Below, one piece after another: positions 44,448 to 52,359 of a stretch of 64,000 nucleotides of DNA (position 1 is the first letter of the stretch; each line of letters begins with the position of its first letter). The position numbers were made by a program, and so were the translations under genes. The stretch is taken from the NCBI RefSeq assembly GCF_000455825.1, contig NZ_ATAO01000024.1, positions 1-64,000 of the forward strand, given 5' to 3'. Source of the stretch: Microbacterium maritypicum MF109. Its GTDB lineage: Bacteria > Actinomycetota > Actinomycetes > Actinomycetales > Microbacteriaceae. The notes under the pieces were generated by a model, which did not search any database, had not been told where the DNA came from, and was given only the letters and a program-made list of their open reading frames with translations.

Positions 44448-45540
44448 ACGCCGCGGGATGAGCGCCCGCCTCAAGCTCACCCTCAGCTATGCGGGGATCG
44501 TGCTGGTGTCGGGACTCCTGCTTCTCGCCGCCGTGGCTCTGTATCTGCTGCGGTACGTGCCGGACGTGCAGATCCCGTACTTCGAGGTCCGCGTGCCGAA
44601 CCGCTCCGACCTGATCCGGGCTTTCGTGCCGGTCGCCTCCACCGTCATGGTCGTGCTGCTCGCCCTGGGCCTGGGGGGCGGATGGCTGCTCGCCGGACGG
44701 ATGCTGGCGCCGCTGGAGCGCATCGGCGACGCGGCGCGGCTGGCCGCGCAGGGATCGCTCTCCCATCGGATCGCTCTCCCCGGCCCCCGCGACGAGTTCC
44801 GCGACCTCGCCGACGTCTTCGACTCGATGCTCGAACAGCTCGAGGCGCACGTCGCGGAACAGCAGCGATTCGCCGCCAACGCCTCGCACGAACTGCGCAC
44901 ACCTCTCGCGATCTCGCAGACGCTGCTCGAGGTCGCGCACGACGACCCGGAGCGCGACGTCGACGAGCTGATCTCACGCCTGCAACAGGTCAACACCCGC
45001 GCGATCGACCTCACCGAGGCACTGCTGCTGCTCAGCCGGGCGGACCGACGAACGTTCACCCGCGAGATCGTCGATCTGTCGCTCCTCGCGGAGGGAGCAG
45101 TCGAGGCGCTGGTGCCCCTCGCGGATCGTCGCGGTGTCGCCGTGGAGGTGGGCGGCGTACCGGCACCGGTGCTCGGCTCCGCCGCCCTCCTGCCGCAGCT
45201 GGTGACGAACCTCGTGCTCAACGCGATCGTGCACAACCTGCCGTCCGGCGGAGCCGTCGCCGTGCGCACCCACTCGATGCCCCATGCGGTCGCGCTGGTC
45301 GTCGAGAACACCGGCGAGGTGCTCCCCGCCCACCGTGTGGCGACGCTCGTCGAGCCATTCCAGCGCGGAGCCGAGCGCACCCGCAGCGACGATCACGCCG
45401 GAGCGGGGCTCGGCCTCGCGATCGTCGACCGCATCACCCAGGCGCACGGCGGGACACTGGTGCTCACCCCGCGCATGGACGGCGGCCTGATCGTGACGGT
45501 GTGGCTCCCGCATCCCTACCCGGTGGAGCCTCCCGCCTGA
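44440..45540 (+). CDS. Sensor histidine kinase (VanS-like)
   Basis: Membrane kinase of 366 residues with two membrane segments (about 16-38 and 63-85) separated by only about 25 extracellular residues, then a HAMP domain (LLAGRMLAPLERIGDAARLA), the H-box FAANASHELRTPLA (His150), an N-box QLVTNLVLNAIVHN and G-box GAGLGLAIVD. The very small sensor loop resembles intramembrane-sensing VanS-type kinases that react to cell-wall stress. It pairs with the response regulator upstream. Confidence 0.92.
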   Translation: MRRRRGMSARLKLTLSYAGIVLVSGLLLLAAVALYLLRYVPDVQIPYFEVRVPNRSDLIRAFVPVASTVMVVLLALGLGGGWLLAGRMLAPLERIGDAARLAAQGSLSHRIALPGPRDEFRDLADVFDSMLEQLEAHVAEQQRFAANASHELRTPLAISQTLLEVAHDDPERDVDELISRLQQVNTRAIDLTEALLLLSRADRRTFTREIVDLSLLAEGAVEALVPLADRRGVAVEVGGVPAPVLGSAALLPQLVTNLVLNAIVHNLPSGGAVAVRTHSMPHAVALVVENTGEVLPAHRVATLVEPFQRGAERTRSDDHAGAGLGLAIVDRITQAHGGTLVLTPRMDGGLIVTVWLPHPYPVEPPA

Positions 45541-45669
45541 CCGCACGCCGGTCGGTCGTGGTTCACGCCCTCCCGTTCACGTCCCGGGTTCGGTGCCCCT
45601 CGGGTCCACCCCGGTTCACGTCCCCTCGGCCGAGGCCCTCACGTCCGCCCGGTTCAGATGTCGGAGGAT

Positions 45670-45715
45670 TTCACGGATGTCGGGCCGGTAGGCGGTCTCC
45701 CGCCCTACATCCGTG
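45670..45715. terminator. Imperfect hairpin between kinase and azoreductase genes
   Basis: In the 265-base gap 45541-45805, ACGGATGT (from about 45675) pairs with ACATCCGT (to about 45715), with an inner TAGGCGG/CCGCCCTA stem. It lies between convergent genes and may terminate both. The left part of the gap also has several copies of GTTCACG-type short repeats (45559-45650). No gene was found in it. Confidence 0.45.
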
Positions 45716-45805
45716 CATCCTTCCGACGGGTGAACCGAACGCCCGACCAAATACCCGAACCCGATACCCGACGCGACGCCGAAGACGAACCGGATGCCGC
45801 TCGAC

Positions 45806-46462
45806 TCAGGCCACGCGGGGGTCGCGCGTCGCGGCGAGCTCGCGACCGTAGGTGCGAGCGTCGGCCTCGGCGTTCTCCTTGAGCTCGCGCGCCGTGTCGG
45901 CGAAGGCGTCGAGGGCCGGGTTCACGCCGACCAGGGTGAACGGACGCTGCACGACGCGCAGGTCGAGGCCCCAGACGTCTTCGAGCACGCGGCGCAGCCA
46001 ACCGGTCGAGTGGTCCCAGCCCTCCTTGGGCGAGCCGGCCGCGTAGTTGCCGCCGAGCACGGTGACCAGCGTGGCGGGCTTGCCGTTCAGCGCAGTGCCG
46101 GTCGGGTCGATGCGCGCGTCGGTGTAGGCCAGGTCGAACCAGGTCTTGAAGTGCTGCGAGACGCCGTAGTTGTACAGCGGCACCGCGAACAGGAGCGCGT
46201 CGGCGCCTATCAGCTCATCGGCGAACTGCGAGGCGAGAGCGCGGGCATCGTTCTGCGCGGGAGTGCGCTGGGCCTCGTCGACGAAGCCGCCGGTCACGGC
46301 ATCCGTCCAGGCGGTCGCGGGCACCGGGTCGCTCGCCAGGTCGCGGCGGGTGACCGTGGAGTCGGGGTGGGACGCGGTCCACTCGGCCTCGACGAGGTCG
46401 GCGAGCGCTCGGCTGGCGGACGACGCGGGAAGGATGCTGGCATCCAGGCGGAACAGGGACAT
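45806..46462 (-). CDS. azoR: FMN-dependent NADH:quinone/azo reductase
   Basis: Flavodoxin-fold reductase of 218 residues. The FMN phosphate loop SILPASSASRALADLV (8-23), the region FAVPLYNYGVSQHFKTWFDLAYT and GGNYAAGSPKEGWDHS fit AzoR-type enzymes that reduce quinones and azo dyes with NADH. The ATG at 46462 fits the family start. It is divergent from an HxlR regulator, the usual partner for such quinone-stress genes, with a palindromic site between. Confidence 0.9.
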   Translation of the reverse strand: MSLFRLDASILPASSASRALADLVEAEWTASHPDSTVTRRDLASDPVPATAWTDAVTGGFVDEAQRTPAQNDARALASQFADELIGADALLFAVPLYNYGVSQHFKTWFDLAYTDARIDPTGTALNGKPATLVTVLGGNYAAGSPKEGWDHSTGWLRRVLEDVWGLDLRVVQRPFTLVGVNPALDAFADTARELKENAEADARTYGRELAATRDPRVA

Positions 46463-46486
46463 GGGCCTACCTCTCGTTTTCGTAGT

Positions 46487-46505
46487 CGCTAGGTTTTTCT
46501 TAGCG
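46487..46505. promoter_or_regulatory. Candidate HxlR operator
   Basis: CGCTAGGTTTTTCTTAGCG is an inverted repeat with five paired bases on each side (CGCTA/TAGCG). It lies in the 76-base divergent gap, 25 bases before the azoreductase start, in a T-rich stretch. HxlR/YodB-type regulators bind such sites. Confidence 0.5.
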
Positions 46506-46538
46506 GCAGTGATTAACGTAGCACGATAGGATGAAGGC

Positions 46539-46877
46539 ATGGCCGAGGTCGACGAAGAGCGTCAGGTGTGCGATGTTGCCGTCACACTCGCCTTCAGCGT
46601 GCTCGGAAAGCGGTGGAACGGCATGATCGTGTCGTCGCTCGGCGGGGGTCCATCGACCTTCGTCGCTCTGCGTCGGGCCGTCGCCGGAATCAGCGACACC
46701 GTGCTCTCCGACCGCCTCGCTGAACTCGCCGAGGCCGGACTCGTGGCCCGCACGGTCGACGCCGGCCCGCCTGTGACCGTGTCGTACGCACTCACGCCCG
46801 CAGGGGAAGGACTCCTGCCGATCCTGAACCAACTCGGGCAGTGGGCCTCGGCGAATCTCGCCGCGCGCGCCCACTAA
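46539..46877 (+). CDS. HxlR-family transcriptional regulator
   Basis: Winged-helix regulator of 112 residues: CDVAVTLAFSVLGKRWNGMIVSSL at the start, the recognition part FVALRRAVAGISDTVLSDRLAELAEAGLV, then the wing. The single Cys11 is at the position used for quinone or thiol sensing in YodB/QorR-like proteins. It is divergent from the azoreductase gene and probably represses it until quinone or oxidative stress occurs. Confidence 0.9.
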   Translation: MAEVDEERQVCDVAVTLAFSVLGKRWNGMIVSSLGGGPSTFVALRRAVAGISDTVLSDRLAELAEAGLVARTVDAGPPVTVSYALTPAGEGLLPILNQLGQWASANLAARAH

Positions 46878-46914
46878 GACGTTTCATCCGTCTGCCACCC
46901 GCATGACCGATCAA

Positions 46915-46954
46915 CGGATGCATGCGAACACACCGAGTAACCCTCATGCATCCG
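46915..46954. terminator. Inverted repeat between convergent HxlR and SDR genes
   Basis: CGGATGCATG (46915-46924) and CATGCATCCG (46945-46954) are exact complements with a 20-base loop. It lies between the ends of two convergent genes and could act as a two-way terminator. No T-run follows. Confidence 0.5.
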
Positions 46955-46988
46955 GGGCCTTCTCATGCAGGTGGAAGCCCCACACCCG

Positions 46989-48509
46989 TCACCAGGGGCT
47001 GGGCTCGTAGTCCTTCAGGAACACGCCGTGGATGTCTTCGCCGGCCTCGCCGCGCACGATCGGGTCGTACACGCGGGCGGCGCCGTCGACCAGATCGAGC
47101 GGGGCATGGAAGCCCTCCTCGGCGAGGCGCACCTTCGTGTAGTGCGGACGCTCGTCGGTGATCCAGCCGGTGTCGACGGCGGTCATCAGGATGCCGTCCT
47201 TCTCGAGCATCTCGCCCGCGCTCGTGCGTGTGAGCATGTTGAGAGCGGCCTTGGCCATGTTCGTGTGCGGGTGGCCCGGTCCCTTGTACCGGCGGGAGAA
47301 CTGGCCCTCCATGGCCGAGACGTTCACGACGTACTTGCGGTGGGAGTCGGATGCGGCCATCGACGCGCGCAGGCGGCTGATCAACAGGAACGGCGCCGTC
47401 GTATTGGCGAGCTGCACCTCGAGCATCTCGAGCGGGTCGACCTGCTCGATCGACTGCACCCAGCTGTTCACGCGGTTCACGTCGGGCACGAGCCCGCCGG
47501 CGTCGATCGCGGTGCCATCGGCGTGCTTCTCGAGCGACGACGATCCGGGGGCCATCGCGAGTCGTGCGAGGTCTTCCGCGGTGAGCGCCTGGCCACCCTG
47601 CTCGGCGACCGTGCCACCGAGCGCGGCCACAGACAGCAGCGGATGCGCGTCGACCGAAGCCTGCAGCGCCTGCGGGTGCGGGTCGGCCGTGTGCCCGAAG
47701 GTCTCCATCTCGGGCAGGGGTCCGTCGGGGAGGGGCTGTAGCTCGGCATCCGCCAGCAGCGAGTACGCCCCCGGCGAGCGGCGCACTGTCTGCGCGGCGT
47801 TGTTGATGAGGATGTCGAGCGGCCCCTGCGCGGCGACGGAGTCGGCGAGGCCGATCACCTGGGCGGGATCGCGCAGGTCGATGCCGACCACCCGCAGGCG
47901 GTGCAGCCAGTCCGCCGAGTCGGGCAGCGCCGAGAAGCGTCGCACGGCATCGCGCGGGAAGCGGGTCGTGATCGTGGTGTGCGCGCCGTCACGCAACAGC
48001 CGCAGCGCGATGTGCATGCCGATCTTGGCGCGGCCGCCCGTGAGCAGGGCGCGCTTGCCGGTGAGGTCGGTGCGGGCGTTGCGCTTGCCGTGGCTGAAGC
48101 GGGCGCAGTCCGGGCAGAGCTGGTGGTAGAACGCGTCGACCACGGTGTACGGCTGCTTGCAGATGTAGCAGTTGCGCGGCTTCAGCAGTTCGCCAGCGAT
48201 CGGGGCGTCGACCACGCTCGTGGCGAGGTCATGGCCGCGGGTCTCGTCGTCGATGCGGTCGGGCGCCCCGGTGGCGGTGCGGGCGACCACGGCCTTGTCG
48301 GCCTCGGCGATAGCGTCGCGGATCTGCTTGCGGCGCACGCGCTTGACGTCTTTGAACATCGCCGCGGTGGCCTGGCGTACCGCGATGAAATCGGGGTGCT
48401 CGTTGTCGATCCGGTGCAGCTCGCGCAGCACGCGCAGCGTGGTGGCGAGATCTTCGGAGTCGACGCCCGGTCCGAGGTCGGGTGCAGCGTCGGAGGGGGC
48501 GTCGGTCAT
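46989..48509 (-). CDS. SDR-family oxidoreductase with N-terminal four-cysteine motif
   Basis: Protein of 506 residues, twice the usual SDR length. The N-terminal 150 residues hold a helical part and a likely zinc knuckle, NCYICKQ ... QLCPDCARF (Cys114, 117, 132, 135). The Rossmann domain begins with RALLTGGRAKIGMHIALRLL (154-171) and contains DILINNAAQT. The expected YxxxK active site reads HPHTNMAKAALNM, so the Tyr position is Thr while the Lys is kept. Its substrate is unknown and normal dehydrogenase chemistry is uncertain. Upstream lies a strong inverted repeat (48589-48636). Confidence 0.85.
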   Translation of the reverse strand: MTDAPSDAAPDLGPGVDSEDLATTLRVLRELHRIDNEHPDFIAVRQATAAMFKDVKRVRRKQIRDAIAEADKAVVARTATGAPDRIDDETRGHDLATSVVDAPIAGELLKPRNCYICKQPYTVVDAFYHQLCPDCARFSHGKRNARTDLTGKRALLTGGRAKIGMHIALRLLRDGAHTTITTRFPRDAVRRFSALPDSADWLHRLRVVGIDLRDPAQVIGLADSVAAQGPLDILINNAAQTVRRSPGAYSLLADAELQPLPDGPLPEMETFGHTADPHPQALQASVDAHPLLSVAALGGTVAEQGGQALTAEDLARLAMAPGSSSLEKHADGTAIDAGGLVPDVNRVNSWVQSIEQVDPLEMLEVQLANTTAPFLLISRLRASMAASDSHRKYVVNVSAMEGQFSRRYKGPGHPHTNMAKAALNMLTRTSAGEMLEKDGILMTAVDTGWITDERPHYTKVRLAEEGFHAPLDLVDGAARVYDPIVRGEAGEDIHGVFLKDYEPSPW

Positions 48510-48570
48510 TGTCCCGATTTTACGCGAGTGTCCTGGGCATCCGCCCCGCCGCCCTCGCCCTCGCCCCCGG

Positions 48571-48636
48571 TGCCGAGTGCACGGCGTGTCGCCGAGCGCA
48601 CGGCGTATCAACGCCGAAGAGCCGTGCGCTCGGCGA
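48571..48636. repeat. Perfect 16-bp inverted repeat with a third half-site
   Basis: TCGCCGAGCGCACGGC (48589-48604) and GCCGTGCGCTCGGCGA (48621-48636) are exact complements with a 16-base loop. A degenerate copy TGCCGAGTGCACGGCG lies at 48571-48586. This fills most of the 173-base gap between two tandem SDR genes. It may terminate the upstream gene or be a REP-like element. Confidence 0.7.
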
Positions 48637-48682
48637 GATCCCGTGCTCTCGACGCACACACGTCCCCCGTGGCGACACCTCG

Positions 48683-49441
48683 CTAGGCGATGCCCCCGCC
48701 GTCGACGACGAGCGCCGAGCCCGTGACGTACGAGGAGTCGTCGCTCGCGAGCCACACCACGGCCTGTGCGACCTCGCTCGGCTCGCCCATGCGGCGCAGC
48801 GGGCGATCGGCGGCTTCGGCGAGGAACGCGTTGGTGTCCTGCGCCAGCTGACGCGCTTCCTCCCGCAGCATCCCGGTGTTCACGTCGCCGGGGTTGACCG
48901 AGTTCACCCGGATGCCGGCGGGACCGTGGTCGATCGCGAGCGCGCGCGTCATGTTCACGACCGCGCCCTTCGAGGCGCAGTAGGAGATGGCCTGGCCACC
49001 GCCCTTGAGGCCCCAGCCCGATCCGGTGTTGATGATCGAGCCTCCACCCGCCGCCTCCATGACCGGAACGATGTGCTTGCACATCAGGAAGATCGAGCGC
49101 ACGTTCACGCCGAACACACGGTCCCACTCTTCGACGGTCGTCTCGACGGCGGTGGTGCGACGGATGATCCCGGCGTTGTTGAAGACGACGTTCACTCCGC
49201 CGAGCTCGGCCACGGAGGTCGCGATCACCCGCTCGATGTCGGGCTCGCTCGCGACGTCGGCGGCGATCGCGACGGCCGTGCCGCCGGTCGCGCGGATCTC
49301 CTCCGCGACGGCTTCGGCCGCATCCGCGTTCAGGTCGACGACGGCGACCGCCGCGCCCTCGGCGGCGAGCGCGAGCGACGTCGCGCGACCGATGCCGCCG
49401 GCACCGCCGGTGACGATGGCCTTCTTGTTCTCGAGACGCAT
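48683..49441 (-). CDS. SDR-family NAD(P)-dependent dehydrogenase
   Basis: Classical short-chain dehydrogenase of 252 residues. Cofactor loop TGGAGGIGRA (11-20), VVFNNAG, catalytic Ser in SIINTGSGWG and YCASK (Tyr and Lys), with the C-terminal GSALVVDGGGIA. Such enzymes oxidise sugars, alcohols or ketones; the substrate cannot be read off. AAGGA precedes the ATG. It follows the NAD-kinase-like gene by 51 bases on the same strand and may be the last gene of the GntR-controlled operon. Confidence 0.92.
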   Translation of the reverse strand: MRLENKKAIVTGGAGGIGRATSLALAAEGAAVAVVDLNADAAEAVAEEIRATGGTAVAIAADVASEPDIERVIATSVAELGGVNVVFNNAGIIRRTTAVETTVEEWDRVFGVNVRSIFLMCKHIVPVMEAAGGGSIINTGSGWGLKGGGQAISYCASKGAVVNMTRALAIDHGPAGIRVNSVNPGDVNTGMLREEARQLAQDTNAFLAEAADRPLRRMGEPSEVAQAVVWLASDDSSYVTGSALVVDGGGIA

Positions 49442-49492
49442 GGGGTGTCCTTTCAGGTTCGTTCAGACGGGTCTGTCGGGGGTCGGGATATG

Positions 49493-50779
49493 TCAGGCGA
49501 GAGTGAGTTCGGGCGCATTCACGGCATACAGGCTGCGGGTGCCGACGCCGGTGATGATGCGGACGTGCCCGGCGAATCTCGCATCGAGTTCCGGGTCGCC
49601 GGTGTCGACGAGGAGCGGGCGTCCGTGCAGGTCGATGAGCTTCTGCTCGGGGGCGACGACGAGGAGCGGGTCGTCGCCGAGCGCACGCAGCACAGGTGCC
49701 GAGAGCTGTTGGTTGCCGCGCCCGAGCAGGAATCCCTGCCCGCCGATCACGGTGACGACGGCCTGCGCGGGGCCCTGGGCGATCTGGTCGAGCAGCTCCT
49801 GCTCACTCGCCCCGCGGACGAGGATGGCACCGTCGAGAACGACGTCGACGCCCAGCGGGGAACCTTCGACGCCGAGCTGCCGGGTGATCTCGGCGATCGT
49901 GCCGCCGGGGCCGAGGAGATAACGCACGCCCGGCCGCATGCGGGAGACGGCCCCGCGGGCCGCGGCCTCGACCGCGGCCGCTTCGGTGACCGGCGTCGGC
50001 GCCTTGCGCGCCTGCGTGCGGCCCGAACGATGGGGCACCCGGAGCATTCCATACAGCGTGGGGTCGACGCGGGCGCGCCGCATCGACGCCTCGTCGATGT
50101 CTAGTACCTCGCGCTCCTCGGTCGGCAGCCCGTCGTGGTCGACCCAGTCCGCGGCGATCGATCCCGCCGCCCGCGGACTGACCGCGAACACGGACGAGTA
50201 CATCTTCACTCCTGCCGGAACTCCGAGGACCGCCGGCAGACCGAGCCGCGGCGTACGCGTGCCCGATCCGCCCTGACCGTGCACCTGTCGGGAGTTTTCG
50301 GCCTCGAGTGCAGGTCCGTCGTCGCCTCTCCCGCCATCCACCCTTTCACCCCACGGATGCCCCACGGCACCGAGCCCCGAGACCGCGTCGCGCAGGGTGC
50401 CGTCCCCGCCCACGACGAGGATCAGATCGGCCCCTGCCGCGGCCAACGCTGCGACCGCACGCGAGGTATCCGCCGCCTCCGTCACCCCCGCCGCCTCAGG
50501 CAATCCCGCCGAGCCCGCATCGCGCGCGCCCACCCCGACGACGCGCGACACGAGTCCCGCTGCACGCACCGCGTCGGCCCCCATCGCACCGGCGACGGTC
50601 GCGACCACGAGTCCCGGATGCCGTTCGGCGAGCGTCGTCAGGGCGAGGACCGCCCGCTCCTGGGCGCGCGAGCGGGCACCACGCGCAAGGGCGCTGCGCT
50701 GCACGTCCGCACCGTCGGAGCCGGCGAGGCCCGCGGGCCCGCCGACACCGGCGACAGGATTGACGACGACTCCGATCAT
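49493..50779 (-). CDS. ATP-NAD kinase-like protein (AcoX-type)
   Basis: Protein of 428 residues with MIGVVVNPVAGVGG at the start, the nucleotide motif VVGGDGTLRDA (122-132), GVPAGVKMYSSVFA (186-199) and a long C-terminal domain, as in the ATP-NAD/AcoX kinase family often found in catabolic operons. It is longer than NadK and carries a Gly/Arg-rich insertion at about 141-178. Phosphorylation of NAD itself is not certain. The ATG overlaps the GcvPB stop (ATGA), so it belongs to that operon. Confidence 0.82.
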   Translation of the reverse strand: MIGVVVNPVAGVGGPAGLAGSDGADVQRSALARGARSRAQERAVLALTTLAERHPGLVVATVAGAMGADAVRAAGLVSRVVGVGARDAGSAGLPEAAGVTEAADTSRAVAALAAAGADLILVVGGDGTLRDAVSGLGAVGHPWGERVDGGRGDDGPALEAENSRQVHGQGGSGTRTPRLGLPAVLGVPAGVKMYSSVFAVSPRAAGSIAADWVDHDGLPTEEREVLDIDEASMRRARVDPTLYGMLRVPHRSGRTQARKAPTPVTEAAAVEAAARGAVSRMRPGVRYLLGPGGTIAEITRQLGVEGSPLGVDVVLDGAILVRGASEQELLDQIAQGPAQAVVTVIGGQGFLLGRGNQQLSAPVLRALGDDPLLVVAPEQKLIDLHGRPLLVDTGDPELDARFAGHVRIITGVGTRSLYAVNAPELTLA

Positions 50780-52359
50780 GACGCGACAGACTCCGCGGGG
50801 AAGTACTTCCGCTGATACGCGCGCCACGTGATCGCCCACCGCTCCGGGTCGTCCAGGTCGTCATGGTGCGTGTGGTGCACGGTCTGGTTGTGCGGGGCGG
50901 TGCGCACCACCTCGGGGTTCTCGCGTGCTTCGCGTGCCACTTCGGCCAGGGTCGCCGCATATTCATCGAGCTCTGCCATCGAGTACGACTCGGTCGGCTC
51001 GAGTGTGAACGGCTGCGGCACCACGTAGGGGTGGTGACTCGTCCAGTAGTGCATCCCGAAGTCGGACATGCGCACGCCGATCTCCTCCGACGAGATGCCG
51101 GTCTCCTGGTACAGCCCCTCCCACGAGTAACGCACCTGCTCGATGCGACGGCGGCCGGTCGCGTACGGCGCCGAGGCTCCGGGGATCCCGAGAACGCGAG
51201 CCATCAGGTAGTTGTTGTTCAGCACGGCGGTCTCTGCCGCGGCGAGCAGCCCCGGAGCCCCCAGTGCCATGATCCACGAGTAGGCCTTCACGAGCGCGGG
51301 GATGACGCCGAAGAACGGGCCGACCGCGCCGATCGACAGCTCCCCCGCCTCGGTCACGGCGAAGGTCCCGTCGTCGTCACGCACCACACGTGGCCCCGGC
51401 AGGAACGGGGCGAGGGCCGCGCTCACGGCGTTGGCGCCCGAGCCGGGTCCGCCGCTGCCATGCGGGGTGCCGAAGGTCTTGTGCAGGTTGAAGTGGCACA
51501 CGTCGAAGCCGGCATCGCGGGCGCGCGTGACCCCGAGGATGCCGTTCGCGTTGGCCTGGTCGTAGGAGGCGAGGGCTCCGACCGCGTGCGCAGCGTCGAC
51601 CCACTCCCGGATCGCCGGATTGTAGATGCCGGTGTCCTCCGGGTTCGTGACCATGATCGCCGCGGTGCGGGGCGACAGGGCGGCCTTCAACGCGTCGAGC
51701 GACGGATAGCCCTCGGCGTCGGGGTAGACCGTGATGACCTCATAGCCTGCCGCCTTCGCAGCGGCCGCGTTCGAGGGGTGGCTGAAGATCGTGGTGATGA
51801 CCTCGCGACGCTGCTCGCCTTCGCCGTTCGCCTCATGGAAGGCCCGGATCATGGCGATGTTCGACCAGATCGCCGCCGAGCCGCCCTGCGTGTGCAGCGA
51901 CACCTCGTCCATGCCGGAGATCTCGGCGAGCACCCGCTCCAGCTGCCAGACGATCTCGAGCACGCCCTGCGCATCGGCCGGATCCTGGTGCGGGTGCATC
52001 GCGGTGAGCTGCGGCGTGTTCGCGAGCTGGTCGTTGATCTTCGGGGCGTATTTCATGGTGCAGGTGCCCTGGCCGATGTCGACGTTGAAGTCGGCGCCGA
52101 GATTCTCCTGCGACAGGCGCAGGTAGTGCTTGAGCACGCGCATCTGCCCCATCTCGGGCAGGTTCGGCTTCGCGGCACGGCGCAGGGAGGCGGGCAGCGC
52201 GGCCACCACGTCGCCCACGGCCTCGCGAACGCCGGGCTCGACCTGCGACACCAGCACGCCGCGTTCACCGGGGGTGCTCAGCTCGAAGATGATCGGCTCA
52301 TCCCAGCGAGCCTGTTGGAAGCGGCGCAGCGTCGGCTTCGGGGCGACGGGAAGACTCAT
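50776..52359 (-). CDS. gcvPB: Glycine dehydrogenase (aminomethyl-transferring) subunit 2-like
   Basis: PLP enzyme of 527 residues, GcvPB family. The PLP lysine is Lys294 in CHFNLHKTFGTPHGSGGPGSG, with DIGQGTCTMKYAPK and FSHPSNAAAAKAAGYEVIT also typical. With GcvPA it decarboxylates glycine and transfers the aminomethyl group to lipoyl GcvH. No gcvH or gcvT is present here. It is coupled by 4-base overlaps to gcvPA upstream and the kinase-like gene downstream. In this operon with a beta-galactosidase the true substrate may differ from glycine. Confidence 0.88.
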   Translation of the reverse strand: MSLPVAPKPTLRRFQQARWDEPIIFELSTPGERGVLVSQVEPGVREAVGDVVAALPASLRRAAKPNLPEMGQMRVLKHYLRLSQENLGADFNVDIGQGTCTMKYAPKINDQLANTPQLTAMHPHQDPADAQGVLEIVWQLERVLAEISGMDEVSLHTQGGSAAIWSNIAMIRAFHEANGEGEQRREVITTIFSHPSNAAAAKAAGYEVITVYPDAEGYPSLDALKAALSPRTAAIMVTNPEDTGIYNPAIREWVDAAHAVGALASYDQANANGILGVTRARDAGFDVCHFNLHKTFGTPHGSGGPGSGANAVSAALAPFLPGPRVVRDDDGTFAVTEAGELSIGAVGPFFGVIPALVKAYSWIMALGAPGLLAAAETAVLNNNYLMARVLGIPGASAPYATGRRRIEQVRYSWEGLYQETGISSEEIGVRMSDFGMHYWTSHHPYVVPQPFTLEPTESYSMAELDEYAATLAEVAREARENPEVVRTAPHNQTVHHTHHDDLDDPERWAITWRAYQRKYFPAESVAS

